Below, one piece after another: positions 1-5,906 of a stretch of DNA of 6,309 nucleotides (the stretch's first letter is position 1; each line of letters opens with the position of its first letter). Origin of the DNA: Bacteroidales bacterium. Its GTDB lineage: Bacteria > Bacteroidota > Bacteroidia > Bacteroidales > F082. The stretch is from the NCBI GenBank assembly GCA_024762735.1, contig JANTGU010000140.1, positions 1 through 6,309 on the forward strand, written 5' to 3'. Position numbers and translations under genes: made by a program. The notes under the pieces are model-generated. The model searched no databases and was not told where the DNA came from. It worked only from the letters and a program-made list of their open reading frames with translations.

Positions 1-1
1 G

Positions 2-433
2 GATACCATTAATAATCTTCGGGAAACCATTTGGACCTTAGATTCCAAAATCATTCGATTGCAGGATGTCTATCATCAATCAAAAAAATATATCGAAAGA
101 TACCTACCTGAGAGTATTGAGTTTGACATCCAGATACAAAAGGAATTCATCAGCAAAGAAATTCATCCGGAAGTTGCTGTTAATATTTTCAGAATTATTC
201 AAGAATTGACTCAAAATATGCTGAAATACAGTAAAGCAAATAAGTTTTCTGTTCATTTCGTATTTGACGGAAAAATCAAACTTATTGTCGAGGACAATGG
301 TGTCGGATTTGACTATAAAACTGTTTCGAAAGGTGAGGGGTTGAAAAACATTCAGAAAAGACTTGATAAGATTTCCGGAAAATTAACGTATGAAAATAAT
401 TCAGGCAGCAAGTTTATAATACACTTCAATTAA
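2..433 (+). CDS. Sensor histidine kinase, C-terminal part (5' end outside window)
   Basis: This is the end of a two-component sensor kinase, which autophosphorylates from ATP and passes the phosphate to the response regulator encoded next. The frame is open from base 2, so the gene begins upstream; the TTG at 59 is an internal leucine codon, not a start. The first visible residues, NNLRETIWTLDS, match the segment that follows the phospho-acceptor helix in NarX/LytS-like (HisKA_3-type) kinases; the histidine itself lies outside. The HATPase_c domain is then complete. Its N-box is around QELTQNMLKYSKA (bases ~200-240), the G1 box is DNGVGF (~293-310), and the G2 region is GEGLKNI followed by KRLDKISGKL (~332-390). 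The TAA stop (431-433) is one base before the regulator's ATG, so the two are almost certainly co-transcribed and translationally coupled. Signal sensed and any sensor domain are not visible. Confidence 0.93.
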   Translation, partial: DTINNLRETIWTLDSKIIRLQDVYHQSKKYIERYLPESIEFDIQIQKEFISKEIHPEVAVNIFRIIQELTQNMLKYSKANKFSVHFVFDGKIKLIVEDNGVGFDYKTVSKGEGLKNIQKRLDKISGKLTYENNSGSKFIIHFN

Positions 434-434
434 C

Positions 435-1076
435 ATGATTAGAATAGCAATAGCAGAGGACAGTAAAGATGTGAGAGAAAACCTTGTCAAAGTGTTTGAA
501 CTATTGGGCGAGGTTGATGTTCAGATTGTTGCTGAAAACGGAAAGGAATTACTGCAAAAACTCGCAAGTGGTAAAAAACCTGAAGTAATATTGATGGACG
601 TTGAAATGCCGGTAATGGGGGGTATCGAAACCACCAAAGAGGTAAAAAAACTTTATCCCGAAATTCCCATTATAATACTCACGGTTGTTAATCAAAGAGA
701 TAATGTTTTCAATGCTTTGAAAAATGGAGCAAATGGTTATATTCTCAAGGGTGAAAAACCCAAAGCCATCCTCGAAGCCATCAAACAAGCAAAAGAGGGT
801 CGCTTGCCAATGACCCCCGAGGTTGCTTCGTTAACAATTGAATATTTTACAAATCAGCATAAAACAAGCATTTCGAAAGATGATTACAATCTAACGAAAC
901 GTGAAAGCGAAATACTGGAACTGTTGTGCGAAGGGATGAGTTATAAAATGATTGCGAATAAATGTTTTATCTCACAGCGGACTGTTAGTACTCATGTGGA
1001 GAATATTTACCGAAAGCTCAATGTGCATAACGCTGTTGAGGCCAGTAATATAGCCAGAGAAAATCGCTGGTTCTAG
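435..1076 (+). CDS. NarL/FixJ-family response regulator (REC + LuxR-type HTH)
   Basis: This 213-residue, cytoplasmic DNA-binding regulator is the partner of the kinase that ends one base upstream. The receiver domain covers residues 1-120: acidic pocket E8/D9, phospho-acceptor D55 in the motif VILMDVEMP, switch threonine T83 in IIILT, and conserved K105 in GYILKGE. A linker of about 30 residues (121-150) leads to a LuxR-type helix-turn-helix, residues ~152-213, with the family pattern LTKRESEILELLCEGMSYK and then IAN, ISQRTVSTHVENIYRKL. Length and domain order are those of a normal NarL-type regulator, and all key residues are present. No ribosome-binding site is evident; coupling to the kinase stop probably serves instead. 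The target genes are unknown: the next gene on this strand starts 541 bases later and nothing here shows that it is a target. Codon use is AT-rich compared with the receptor gene downstream. Confidence 0.96.
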   Translation: MIRIAIAEDSKDVRENLVKVFELLGEVDVQIVAENGKELLQKLASGKKPEVILMDVEMPVMGGIETTKEVKKLYPEIPIIILTVVNQRDNVFNALKNGANGYILKGEKPKAILEAIKQAKEGRLPMTPEVASLTIEYFTNQHKTSISKDDYNLTKRESEILELLCEGMSYKMIANKCFISQRTVSTHVENIYRKLNVHNAVEASNIARENRWF

Positions 1077-1194
1077 CCTGACAGCAATCATCTCCAAAGG
1101 TGGACAGGCGTTTAAAAGCCCCATCATCTAATTCAGAATCTGTTTGCGGGTTAAAAGTTTAGGTGGTAATAAGCCTTATTGATACAGGTGAGAA

Positions 1195-1440
1195 TCAGCA
1201 GAGTGTTTTGCAAAACAAACCGGAAGATGAATTGATTCCTTCATACATAAAGTAGCCTTTCGTCTTTCCGACCTGATTGAGTAATTCGGTGGGATGGTAA
1301 GCAAATAGATCGTCTTCCATATAGTTGGTTTTTATTCCGTATTCGGACAATGCTATGTTGTCTACAAAAAGGTCTATCAAGCTAACCCCATTGGCTTGTA
1401 CTATCAATTTTAAATAACCAAATTGAGGCTTAATAGACAA
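1195..1440 (-). pseudogene. Unrecognised small reading frame, possible gene remnant
   Basis: This minus-strand frame could encode up to 81 residues from a TTG at 1440, or 41 from the first in-frame ATG. I do not recognise the product. The translation reads like real protein rather than an antisense shadow: it alternates hydrophobic and polar residues, with YLKLIVQANG, SLIDLFVDNIAL, MEDDLFAYHPTELLNQVG and GYFMYEGINSSSGLF, and ends in CKTLC. Nothing is coded opposite it, so it is not a by-product of another gene. Against a working gene: there is no ATG near the 5' end, an in-frame stop sits at 1450-1452, and no promoter or ribosome-binding site is visible. An ATG in another frame at 1476-1478 could join it through a single frameshift near a TTTT run at about 1441-1445. 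It could be a decayed fragment, a small hypothetical gene, or chance. Confidence 0.3.
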
Positions 1441-1477
1441 AATGGTTGATCAAGGTTTCTGCAGCCCTTTAATGGCA

Positions 1478-1485
1478 TACCTTTG
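1478..1485 (+). promoter_or_regulatory. Candidate Bacteroidota -7 box (TACCTTTG) for the TonB receptor
   Basis: TACCTTTG matches the TAnnTTTG -7 element and is followed by C, as is common. A partial -33 element, TTTC, lies at 1456-1459, 18 bases upstream. Use of this box would give a 5' leader of roughly 125 bases before the ATG at 1618. A second, weaker candidate, TACATTGC at 1550-1557 with TTT 19 bases upstream (1528-1530), would give a shorter leader of about 55 bases. The sequence alone does not decide between them. Confidence 0.4.
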
Positions 1486-1617
1486 CGGTAAATCAATGGT
1501 TATGATTAAATAAATTTCTCTCTCCTCTTTTTCATCATTTGTTTTTGACTACATTGCACCTTTATTTACCTGATTGTTGTCATAAGGGCAATAGTTTGAT
1601 TGAAAAGAGATACCATT

Positions 1618-3951
1618 ATGGGAAAAGTTCGTTTTGTAGTTTTTATAGTTACCTTATTATTACTTGTTAACAGCGGGTTTTCGCAGGATATTAACAACGC
1701 TGCGGTTAGGGGTTTTGTTTACGAAACTGAAACCGGTGAGCCGGCCATGTTCTGTAATGTGTCGTTGGACGGCACAACCTACGGGGCCTCTACCGATATC
1801 AACGGCTATTTTCTTATCTCGAAAGTCCCCCCCGGCCAATACACGCTCATGATTACTTATTTAGGTTTTGACACCGTCAGGAGCACCGTTAATTTGGTTA
1901 ACGGGGAAATTTTAACCCGCAATTATCATCTGAAAGCCTCCTCGGTACAGCTGCAAATGGTTGAAGTAAGTGCCGAGCGGCAAGCTGCCCGAACCCAGAC
2001 CAAAACCTCGGTGGTAACCATTGCGCCCAAGGCCATTAAACAGATTCCAAGCATCGGGGGGCAAGCCGACATTGCACAATATTTACAAGTGGTGCCGGGT
2101 GTGGTATTTACCGGCGACCAGGGAGGACAGTTTTACATTCGTGGTGGCTCGCCCATACAAAACAAGGTAATCCTGGATGGCATGACCATCTATAACCCGT
2201 TTCACTCCATCGGCCTGTTTTCGGTTTTTGAGACCGACCTCATCAGAAACGCCGACATTTATACCGGAGGATACAACGCCAATTACGGCGGAAGAATATC
2301 GTCCATCATGGACATCACTTACAAAGACGGGAATAAACACAGGATTGCGGGCGCTGTGGGTGCCAGCACTTTTGGTGCGCGTCTTTTGCTGGAGGGACCC
2401 ATCATCAAGGCCACCGACGAAAACAAAACCAGCTTAACGCTCACGCTGTCGGCAAAAAATTCCTATCTTGCCCAGAGCTCTAAGGTGCTTTACAAATACA
2501 TTAACGAGGATGGGTTGCCGTTTAACTACACCGATTTGTATGGCAAGATGACCCTCAACGGATCCAATGGCAGCAAAGTAAGTCTGTTTGGTTTTAACTT
2601 TAAAGACAATGTGCTTAATTATAAGTCCATCTCTGATTTTGGTTGGAATTCGTGGGGAGCCGGCGGTAACTTTGTGGTAATTCCGGGTAAATCGCCCATC
2701 CTTATCGAAGGACTGTTTGCCTATTCCGAGTACCAAAGCCAGATAAACTCATCGGCACTTTCACCGCGAAGCAGTTTCATCGGGGGTTTTAACGGCAAAA
2801 TTGATTTCACCTACTTCTTTGGAAAAAACGAGATGAAATATGGCGTGGAATTGCAGGGCTATCGTACCGATTACTCATTTCTGGGAGCCAACGACGTCTC
2901 CATCGGTGAAATTGAAAACTCCACGCAATTGGGCGCCTACATCAAATACAAAACCACCCTTGGCAAATTAATTATCGAACCCGGGTTCAGGGTTGAGTGG
3001 TATGCCAGCATGTCGGAAGTGTCGCCCGAACCGCGCCTCTCGGTAAAATACAACGTTACCGATCATTTCAGGCTTAAATTTGCAGGAGGGATGTATTCAC
3101 AAAATTTCGTGGCTGCCAGCTCGGATCGCGATGTGGTAAACCTCTTCTATGGATTTCTGACCAGTCCAACCAACATCCCTTCCAATTTCGATGGCAAACC
3201 GGTGCTTTCAAAGCTGCAAAAAGCTGACCATGCCATTCTCGGCGCCGAGTTTGATTTGGGAAAACATATCAACCTCAACCTTGAAGGATATTACAAATAC
3301 TTCCCACAACTGACCAACATTAACCGGCAAAAGATTTACAACGAAAACAGCGCCCCTCCCGGTGCCACCGACCTGCAAACCAAAGATTACATTTTGGAAA
3401 AAGGCAATGCCTACGGCCTCGATTTCCTGTTAAAGTACGATGCCCGGAAAGTGAATGTCTGGTTTGTTTACTCGTTAGGGTATGTGCATCGTTTGTTTGA
3501 AGATGAGGAAGCGAACCTTGTTAGTTACACCCCTCATTTCGATCGCCGCCACAACATCAATTTTGTGTTTTCGTATGTTACCGGTTCCAAAAAGCAGTGG
3601 GAGCTGAATGCCCGGTGGAATCTTGGTACCGGCTTCCCGTTTACCCAGGTGCAGGGCTTTTACGAGCACCTTTCCATGCCCGGTGGCGTCAATACCGACT
3701 ACCTAACCGAGAACGGACAACTGGGGCTGATTTATGGAGAACTCTATGGCGGCAGGCTTCCTGTTTACCACCGTTTAGACCTGGATTTCAAACGTAATTT
3801 CTTTTTTAGCAAAAACAGCAAGCTGGTTGTTGACCTGAGCATTGTAAATGTTTACAACCGGAAAAACATATTCTATGTCGATTTGGTATCAGGCGAAGTA
3901 GTTTACCAGCTGCCCTTTATGCCCAGCTTCGGATTGAATTACTACTTTTAG
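1618..3951 (+). CDS. TonB-dependent outer-membrane receptor with carboxypeptidase-regulatory-like domain
   Basis: This 777-residue outer-membrane protein uses TonB/ExbBD energy to import a ligand; the substrate cannot be told from sequence. I chose the ATG at 1618 over a TTG at 1600 because it gives a compact signal peptide: MGKVRF, a hydrophobic core FIVTLLLLV, and a likely cut near SGFSQ (residue ~22). Residues ~29-112 are a carboxypeptidase-regulatory-like fold (VRGFVYETETGEP, then TDINGYFLISKVPPGQYTL and ITYLGF). The plug spans ~130-235, with IPSIGGQADIAQYLQVVPGV, FYIRGGSP (172-179) and ILDGMTIYNPFHSIGLFSVF (185-204), a pattern seen in many Bacteroidota receptors. The rest is a long barrel ending in the aromatic NYYF. 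There is no SusD-like partner beside it, so it is not a classic SusCD polysaccharide pair. It appears monocistronic and converges on the channel gene 21 bases downstream. It looks intact. Confidence 0.95.
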   Translation: MGKVRFVVFIVTLLLLVNSGFSQDINNAAVRGFVYETETGEPAMFCNVSLDGTTYGASTDINGYFLISKVPPGQYTLMITYLGFDTVRSTVNLVNGEILTRNYHLKASSVQLQMVEVSAERQAARTQTKTSVVTIAPKAIKQIPSIGGQADIAQYLQVVPGVVFTGDQGGQFYIRGGSPIQNKVILDGMTIYNPFHSIGLFSVFETDLIRNADIYTGGYNANYGGRISSIMDITYKDGNKHRIAGAVGASTFGARLLLEGPIIKATDENKTSLTLTLSAKNSYLAQSSKVLYKYINEDGLPFNYTDLYGKMTLNGSNGSKVSLFGFNFKDNVLNYKSISDFGWNSWGAGGNFVVIPGKSPILIEGLFAYSEYQSQINSSALSPRSSFIGGFNGKIDFTYFFGKNEMKYGVELQGYRTDYSFLGANDVSIGEIENSTQLGAYIKYKTTLGKLIIEPGFRVEWYASMSEVSPEPRLSVKYNVTDHFRLKFAGGMYSQNFVAASSDRDVVNLFYGFLTSPTNIPSNFDGKPVLSKLQKADHAILGAEFDLGKHINLNLEGYYKYFPQLTNINRQKIYNENSAPPGATDLQTKDYILEKGNAYGLDFLLKYDARKVNVWFVYSLGYVHRLFEDEEANLVSYTPHFDRRHNINFVFSYVTGSKKQWELNARWNLGTGFPFTQVQGFYEHLSMPGGVNTDYLTENGQLGLIYGELYGGRLPVYHRLDLDFKRNFFFSKNSKLVVDLSIVNVYNRKNIFYVDLVSGEVVYQLPFMPSFGLNYYF

Positions 3952-3972
3952 CTCGGTCGTTAACATCTTTCG

Positions 3973-4794
3973 TTAATCCAGTTTCGCCCCGCACCTTTTG
4001 CAATAAAGGGCATCATCATCATGCTGATCAAACAGGCAATTTTGACAAACCTGTGTATTGGTGTGTGTTTTCTTAGTAGCGCTGTTCACCTCGGCAGTAA
4101 TAATTCCTGTAGGAACGGCTATAATGGCATAACCCACAATCATCAGCAACGCTGCGATGCTTTGTCCCAACACGGTTTGCGGTGCAATGTCGCCGTAGCC
4201 CACCGTCGTAATGGTAACGATAGCCCAATAGATAGAAACCAAAATACTGGTGAAACCGTGTTCAGGCCCTTCGACAATGTACATGATGGAGCCAACAATA
4301 ATAACGATGGCCACCACCGCTTCCAAAAAGACAATTATTTTTGCCCTGCTGTTTTTTAAAGCACTGGTTAAAGTATTGGCCGCTTTAACATAACGCGCCA
4401 ACTTTAGCACTCTGAAAACCCTAAGCATTCGAAGCACCCGGATAATAACCAGCACGTGCGAACCGGTTAAAAAGAGCGCCAGGTAGGTTGGCACGATGGA
4501 AATAAAATCGATGATACCAAAAAAGCTGAAAATATATTTAAAGGGTTTGTCCACCGTGTAGATGCGTAAAAAGTACTCCAGGGTAAACAAAATGGTCAAC
4601 ACCCATTCAGCATAGTAAAACAAGGAACCGTATTGGGTACTTAACGAAGGTTCGCTGCTTAAAATAACGACAAAGACGCTGAGCAGGATGGCAATCAACA
4701 AAACAATATCAAACCCTTTGCCCGCGGGCGTGTCGGCTTCAAATATGATTTCATGAAGTTTTTTTCGGAATCCGTTTTTAGTGCTGTTTTCCAT
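3973..4794 (-). CDS. Voltage-gated-type potassium channel, six TM, with C-terminal zinc ribbon
   Basis: This 273-residue inner-membrane ion channel selects K+. Segments in order: S1 ~28-47, S2 ~61-78, S3 ~89-107, S4 ~112-134 with basic residues every third position (R119, R122, R125, R128, K131, R134), S5 ~152-174, pore helix ~184-196, selectivity filter TTVGYGD (196-202), and S6 ~211-235 with a P-T-G (228-230) where Kv channels have a proline hinge. The S4 charge ladder suggests voltage sensing, as in Kv/KvAP-type channels. The soluble tail is short and holds CQNC (250-253) and CKRC (265-268), a compact zinc-ribbon pattern ending GAKLD at the C-terminus. There is no RCK/TrkA-N domain. The ATG at 4794 gives a soluble N-terminus of about 27 residues. 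The gene converges with the receptor and diverges from the haem-protein pair across 143 bases. No terminator is visible at its 3' end. Confidence 0.94.
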   Translation of the reverse strand: MENSTKNGFRKKLHEIIFEADTPAGKGFDIVLLIAILLSVFVVILSSEPSLSTQYGSLFYYAEWVLTILFTLEYFLRIYTVDKPFKYIFSFFGIIDFISIVPTYLALFLTGSHVLVIIRVLRMLRVFRVLKLARYVKAANTLTSALKNSRAKIIVFLEAVVAIVIIVGSIMYIVEGPEHGFTSILVSIYWAIVTITTVGYGDIAPQTVLGQSIAALLMIVGYAIIAVPTGIITAEVNSATKKTHTNTQVCQNCLFDQHDDDALYCKRCGAKLD

Positions 4795-4874
4795 AGGATA
4801 TTTTTATCACGAAACTACACATTTTTGATGAAGATAAATAAATAACCAAAATCATTTTTTTAACACTAATTAAT

Positions 4875-4913
4875 AATTATTCTAAATTATTACTATCTTT
4901 GTACCAAATTATT
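4875..4913. repeat. Three AATTATT repeats around the haem-protein promoter
   Basis: AATTATT occurs at 4875-4881, 4885-4891 and 4907-4913, with start-to-start spacings of 10 and 22 bases, about one and two helical turns. The copies flank the -7 box at 4894-4901. The first copy is part of a perfect palindrome, AATAATTATT (4872-4881). This could be an operator, but the region is very AT-rich and such repeats can arise by chance. Confidence 0.3.
4894..4901 (+). promoter_or_regulatory. Bacteroidota -7 box (TATCTTTG) for the first haem protein
   Basis: TATCTTTG fits TAnnTTTG exactly and lies 36 bases before the ATG at 4938, giving a predicted leader of about 30 bases. No good TTTG -33 box stands at the usual distance; that region is AT-only. 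A weak -33 element would fit a promoter that needs an activator. Confidence 0.6.
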
Positions 4914-4937
4914 GATAAACCTAAATACTATTAAGCT

Positions 4938-5339
4938 ATGAAAAAGATAATCCTTTTATCGGCCATGCTCTTTACAGCAGCCATTTTAGTAAGCATTTCA
5001 GCTACCGAAGATATTGTTAACAACACCATTCCCGGAAACGAAAAATATGTGGTTCCCGAAGATGTCCAGGCCATTATCGACAACAAATGTTTCGACTGTC
5101 ATAACAGTAACTCAAAAAATACCAAAGGTAAAATGAAGCTTAGTTTCGACAAGATGTCAAAATTAAAAACGCATAAATTGCTGGGTAAACTTGACAACAT
5201 CTCGGAAGCCGTTACCGAAGGCGATATGCCTCCTAAAAAAGCCATCAAAAAATATCCTGATTTAAAGCTGACGGCTGACGAAGTAAAAACACTTTCCGAC
5301 TGGTCCAAAGGCCTCATTTCAAAAATTGCTGGAGAATAA
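4938..5339 (+). CDS. Small exported mono-haem c-type cytochrome-like protein
   Basis: This 133-residue envelope protein probably carries one covalently bound haem. The N-terminus (KKIILLSAMLFTAAILVSIS) is a signal peptide or membrane anchor. CFDCH at residues 51-55 is a CxxCH c-type haem attachment site, and M97 in EGDMPP is a plausible distal haem ligand. The C-terminal part (KYPDLKLTADEVKTLSDWSK) is the closing helix seen in Haem_bd-type and small cytochrome domains. Compared with the next gene it lacks the YPWYS segment after the haem site and is shorter, so it is a divergent member of the group. It is the first gene of a two-gene pair, with 35 bases before the next start, and is divergent from the K+ channel. 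A redox or electron-transfer role is inferred; its partner is unknown. Confidence 0.85.
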   Translation: MKKIILLSAMLFTAAILVSISATEDIVNNTIPGNEKYVVPEDVQAIIDNKCFDCHNSNSKNTKGKMKLSFDKMSKLKTHKLLGKLDNISEAVTEGDMPPKKAIKKYPDLKLTADEVKTLSDWSKGLISKIAGE

Positions 5340-5342
5340 TGT

Positions 5343-5350
5343 TATATTTG
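5343..5350 (+). promoter_or_regulatory. Candidate -7 box (TATATTTG) for the second haem protein
   Basis: TATATTTG fits TAnnTTTG exactly and begins 4 bases after the preceding stop codon. The -33 side is poor: the nearest candidate, TTTC at 5317-5320, is 22 bases upstream. If used, transcription would begin inside or beside the inverted repeat that follows. The second haem gene may therefore have its own promoter besides readthrough from the first. Confidence 0.45.
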
Positions 5351-5372
5351 TCAATTAAGTTAATTTAATTGA
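5351..5372. promoter_or_regulatory. Perfect inverted repeat just before the second haem gene
   Basis: TCAATTAA (5351-5358) and TTAATTGA (5365-5372) are exact reverse complements separated by six bases. The repeat sits directly between the -7 box (5343-5350) and the ATG (5375), a typical place for a repressor operator. All but two bases of each arm are A or T, so as an RNA hairpin it would be weak, and there is no T-tract to make it a terminator. Its regulator is unknown. Confidence 0.4.
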
Positions 5373-5374
5373 TC

Positions 5375-5827
5375 ATGAACAAGCTACTTGTCGCCCTTTT
5401 TGCCGTTTTTGTCATCATCCAGTTTATCCCGGCCAACCTGCCCCCGGTAGTTACCGAAAATTCTGATGACCTGATAGCCACTGCTAACGTCCCTGATGAC
5501 ATTGCCCAAAAGTTAAAAACTTCGTGCTACGACTGTCACTCCAACGAAACAAGCTACCCATGGTACTCCTACGTGGCACCGGTTTCATTTTTGGTTAGCC
5601 GCGACACCCGCGAGGGTCGAAGAAAGCTGAATTTCTCCATTTGGAATAACCTGTCAAAAGTGAAAAAGGCAAAGTACCTCGACAACATTAATGATGAAGT
5701 CTCGGAAGGCGAAATGCCGATGGAGATATACACCTACCTTCATAGTGGCAGCAAGTTATCCGAAAAAGACAGAGAAGCCATTGCAGCGTGGGCTGATAAT
5801 TATGCCGAAAGCCTGTTTGGCGATTAA
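5375..5827 (+). CDS. Haem-binding domain protein (Haem_bd type), mono-haem
   Basis: This 150-residue protein matches the Haem_bd domain found widely in Bacteroidota. The ATG at 5375 is preferred to an in-frame TTG at 5369 because it gives the usual short start MNKLL. Residues ~4-20 are a single hydrophobic segment (LLVALFAVFVIIQFIPA) that anchors or exports the protein. CYDCH at 51-55 is the CxxCH haem site, followed by the family pattern SNETSYPWYSYVAPVSFLV, then EGRRKLNFSIWNN, and SEGEMPM with M114 as the probable distal ligand. The end, LSEKDREAIAAWADNYAESL, is the conserved closing helix. The haem cysteines and histidine are at the same residue numbers as in the upstream gene, and the Met-Pro motif and final helix align, so the pair probably arose by duplication. 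The biochemical role of this family is not well established; electron transfer in the periplasm is an inference. Confidence 0.92.
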   Translation: MNKLLVALFAVFVIIQFIPANLPPVVTENSDDLIATANVPDDIAQKLKTSCYDCHSNETSYPWYSYVAPVSFLVSRDTREGRRKLNFSIWNNLSKVKKAKYLDNINDEVSEGEMPMEIYTYLHSGSKLSEKDREAIAAWADNYAESLFGD

Positions 5828-5849
5828 ACTGACATAAATTTATAACACG

Positions 5850-5879
5850 AAAGTGATGTTGTTACCGACATCACTTTTT
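5850..5879 (+). terminator. Hairpin terminator after the haem-protein pair
   Basis: AAAGTGATGT (5850-5859) pairs perfectly with ACATCACTTT (5868-5877). A further T-G wobble and a G-C pair extend the stem to 12 pairs around the tetraloop TTAC (5862-5865). Five T's (5875-5879) follow, as in an intrinsic terminator. It lies 23 bases after the stop codon at 5827 and separates the haem genes from rimM. Confidence 0.85.
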
Positions 5880-5888
5880 GTATTTTTG
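5859..5888 (+). promoter_or_regulatory. Promoter for rimM, overlapping the terminator
   Basis: The -7 box TATTTTTG (5881-5888), followed by C, is an exact TAnnTTTG match. TTG at 5859-5861 lies exactly 19 bases upstream, the usual -33 spacing. The -33 element therefore falls at the tip of the terminator hairpin. The predicted leader to the ATG at 5907 is only about 10-15 bases. Confidence 0.65.
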
Positions 5889-5906
5889 CAGCAAATACTT
5901 TGACCT

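Larger units (their letters stand above)
1077..1599. other. Long intergenic stretch with little recognisable content
   Basis: This is the gap between the response regulator and the TonB receptor. No RNA gene or mobile-element end is recognisable. Just after the regulator's stop there is a weak nested dyad: GCCTG (1076-1080) with CAGGC (1105-1109), and inside it TCCA (1093-1096) with TGGA (1101-1104). It lacks a T-tract and is not a convincing terminator. A 13-base palindrome AATAAGCCTTATT lies at 1168-1180, too tight to form a hairpin. The middle holds a doubtful minus-strand reading frame, and the last 150 bases hold candidate promoter boxes for the receptor; both are listed separately. Confidence 0.5.

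Noticed and set aside
549..788. 79-residue minus-strand frame opposite the response regulator
   Set aside because: It lies wholly inside the receiver-domain coding region and its translation is the Phe/Tyr-rich kind produced by antisense of a Lys/Glu-rich gene.
1076..1109. Possible terminator after the response regulator
   Set aside because: The arms are only 4-5 bases, interrupted by unpaired sequence, and no T-run follows.
1168..1180. Palindrome AATAAGCCTTATT
   Set aside because: With a one-base centre it cannot form a hairpin, and it is not next to any promoter box or gene start.
1600..1617. TTG at 1600 as the start of the TonB receptor
   Set aside because: It would put six extra charged or polar residues before a complete signal peptide that begins at the ATG at 1618.
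2083..2736. Minus-strand frames of 85 and 100 residues opposite the TonB receptor
   Set aside because: Both are antisense to conserved plug and barrel coding sequence, with no start signals or recognisable domains.
3952..3972. Shared bidirectional terminator between the convergent receptor and channel genes
   Set aside because: The 21-base gap contains only GTTAAC as a dyad, with no stable stem or T-tract on either strand.
4021..4359. 112-residue plus-strand frame opposite the K+ channel
   Set aside because: It is antisense to the pore and zinc-ribbon region; its Asn/His-rich translation mirrors the channel's Val/Ile/Met-rich codons and shows no domain.
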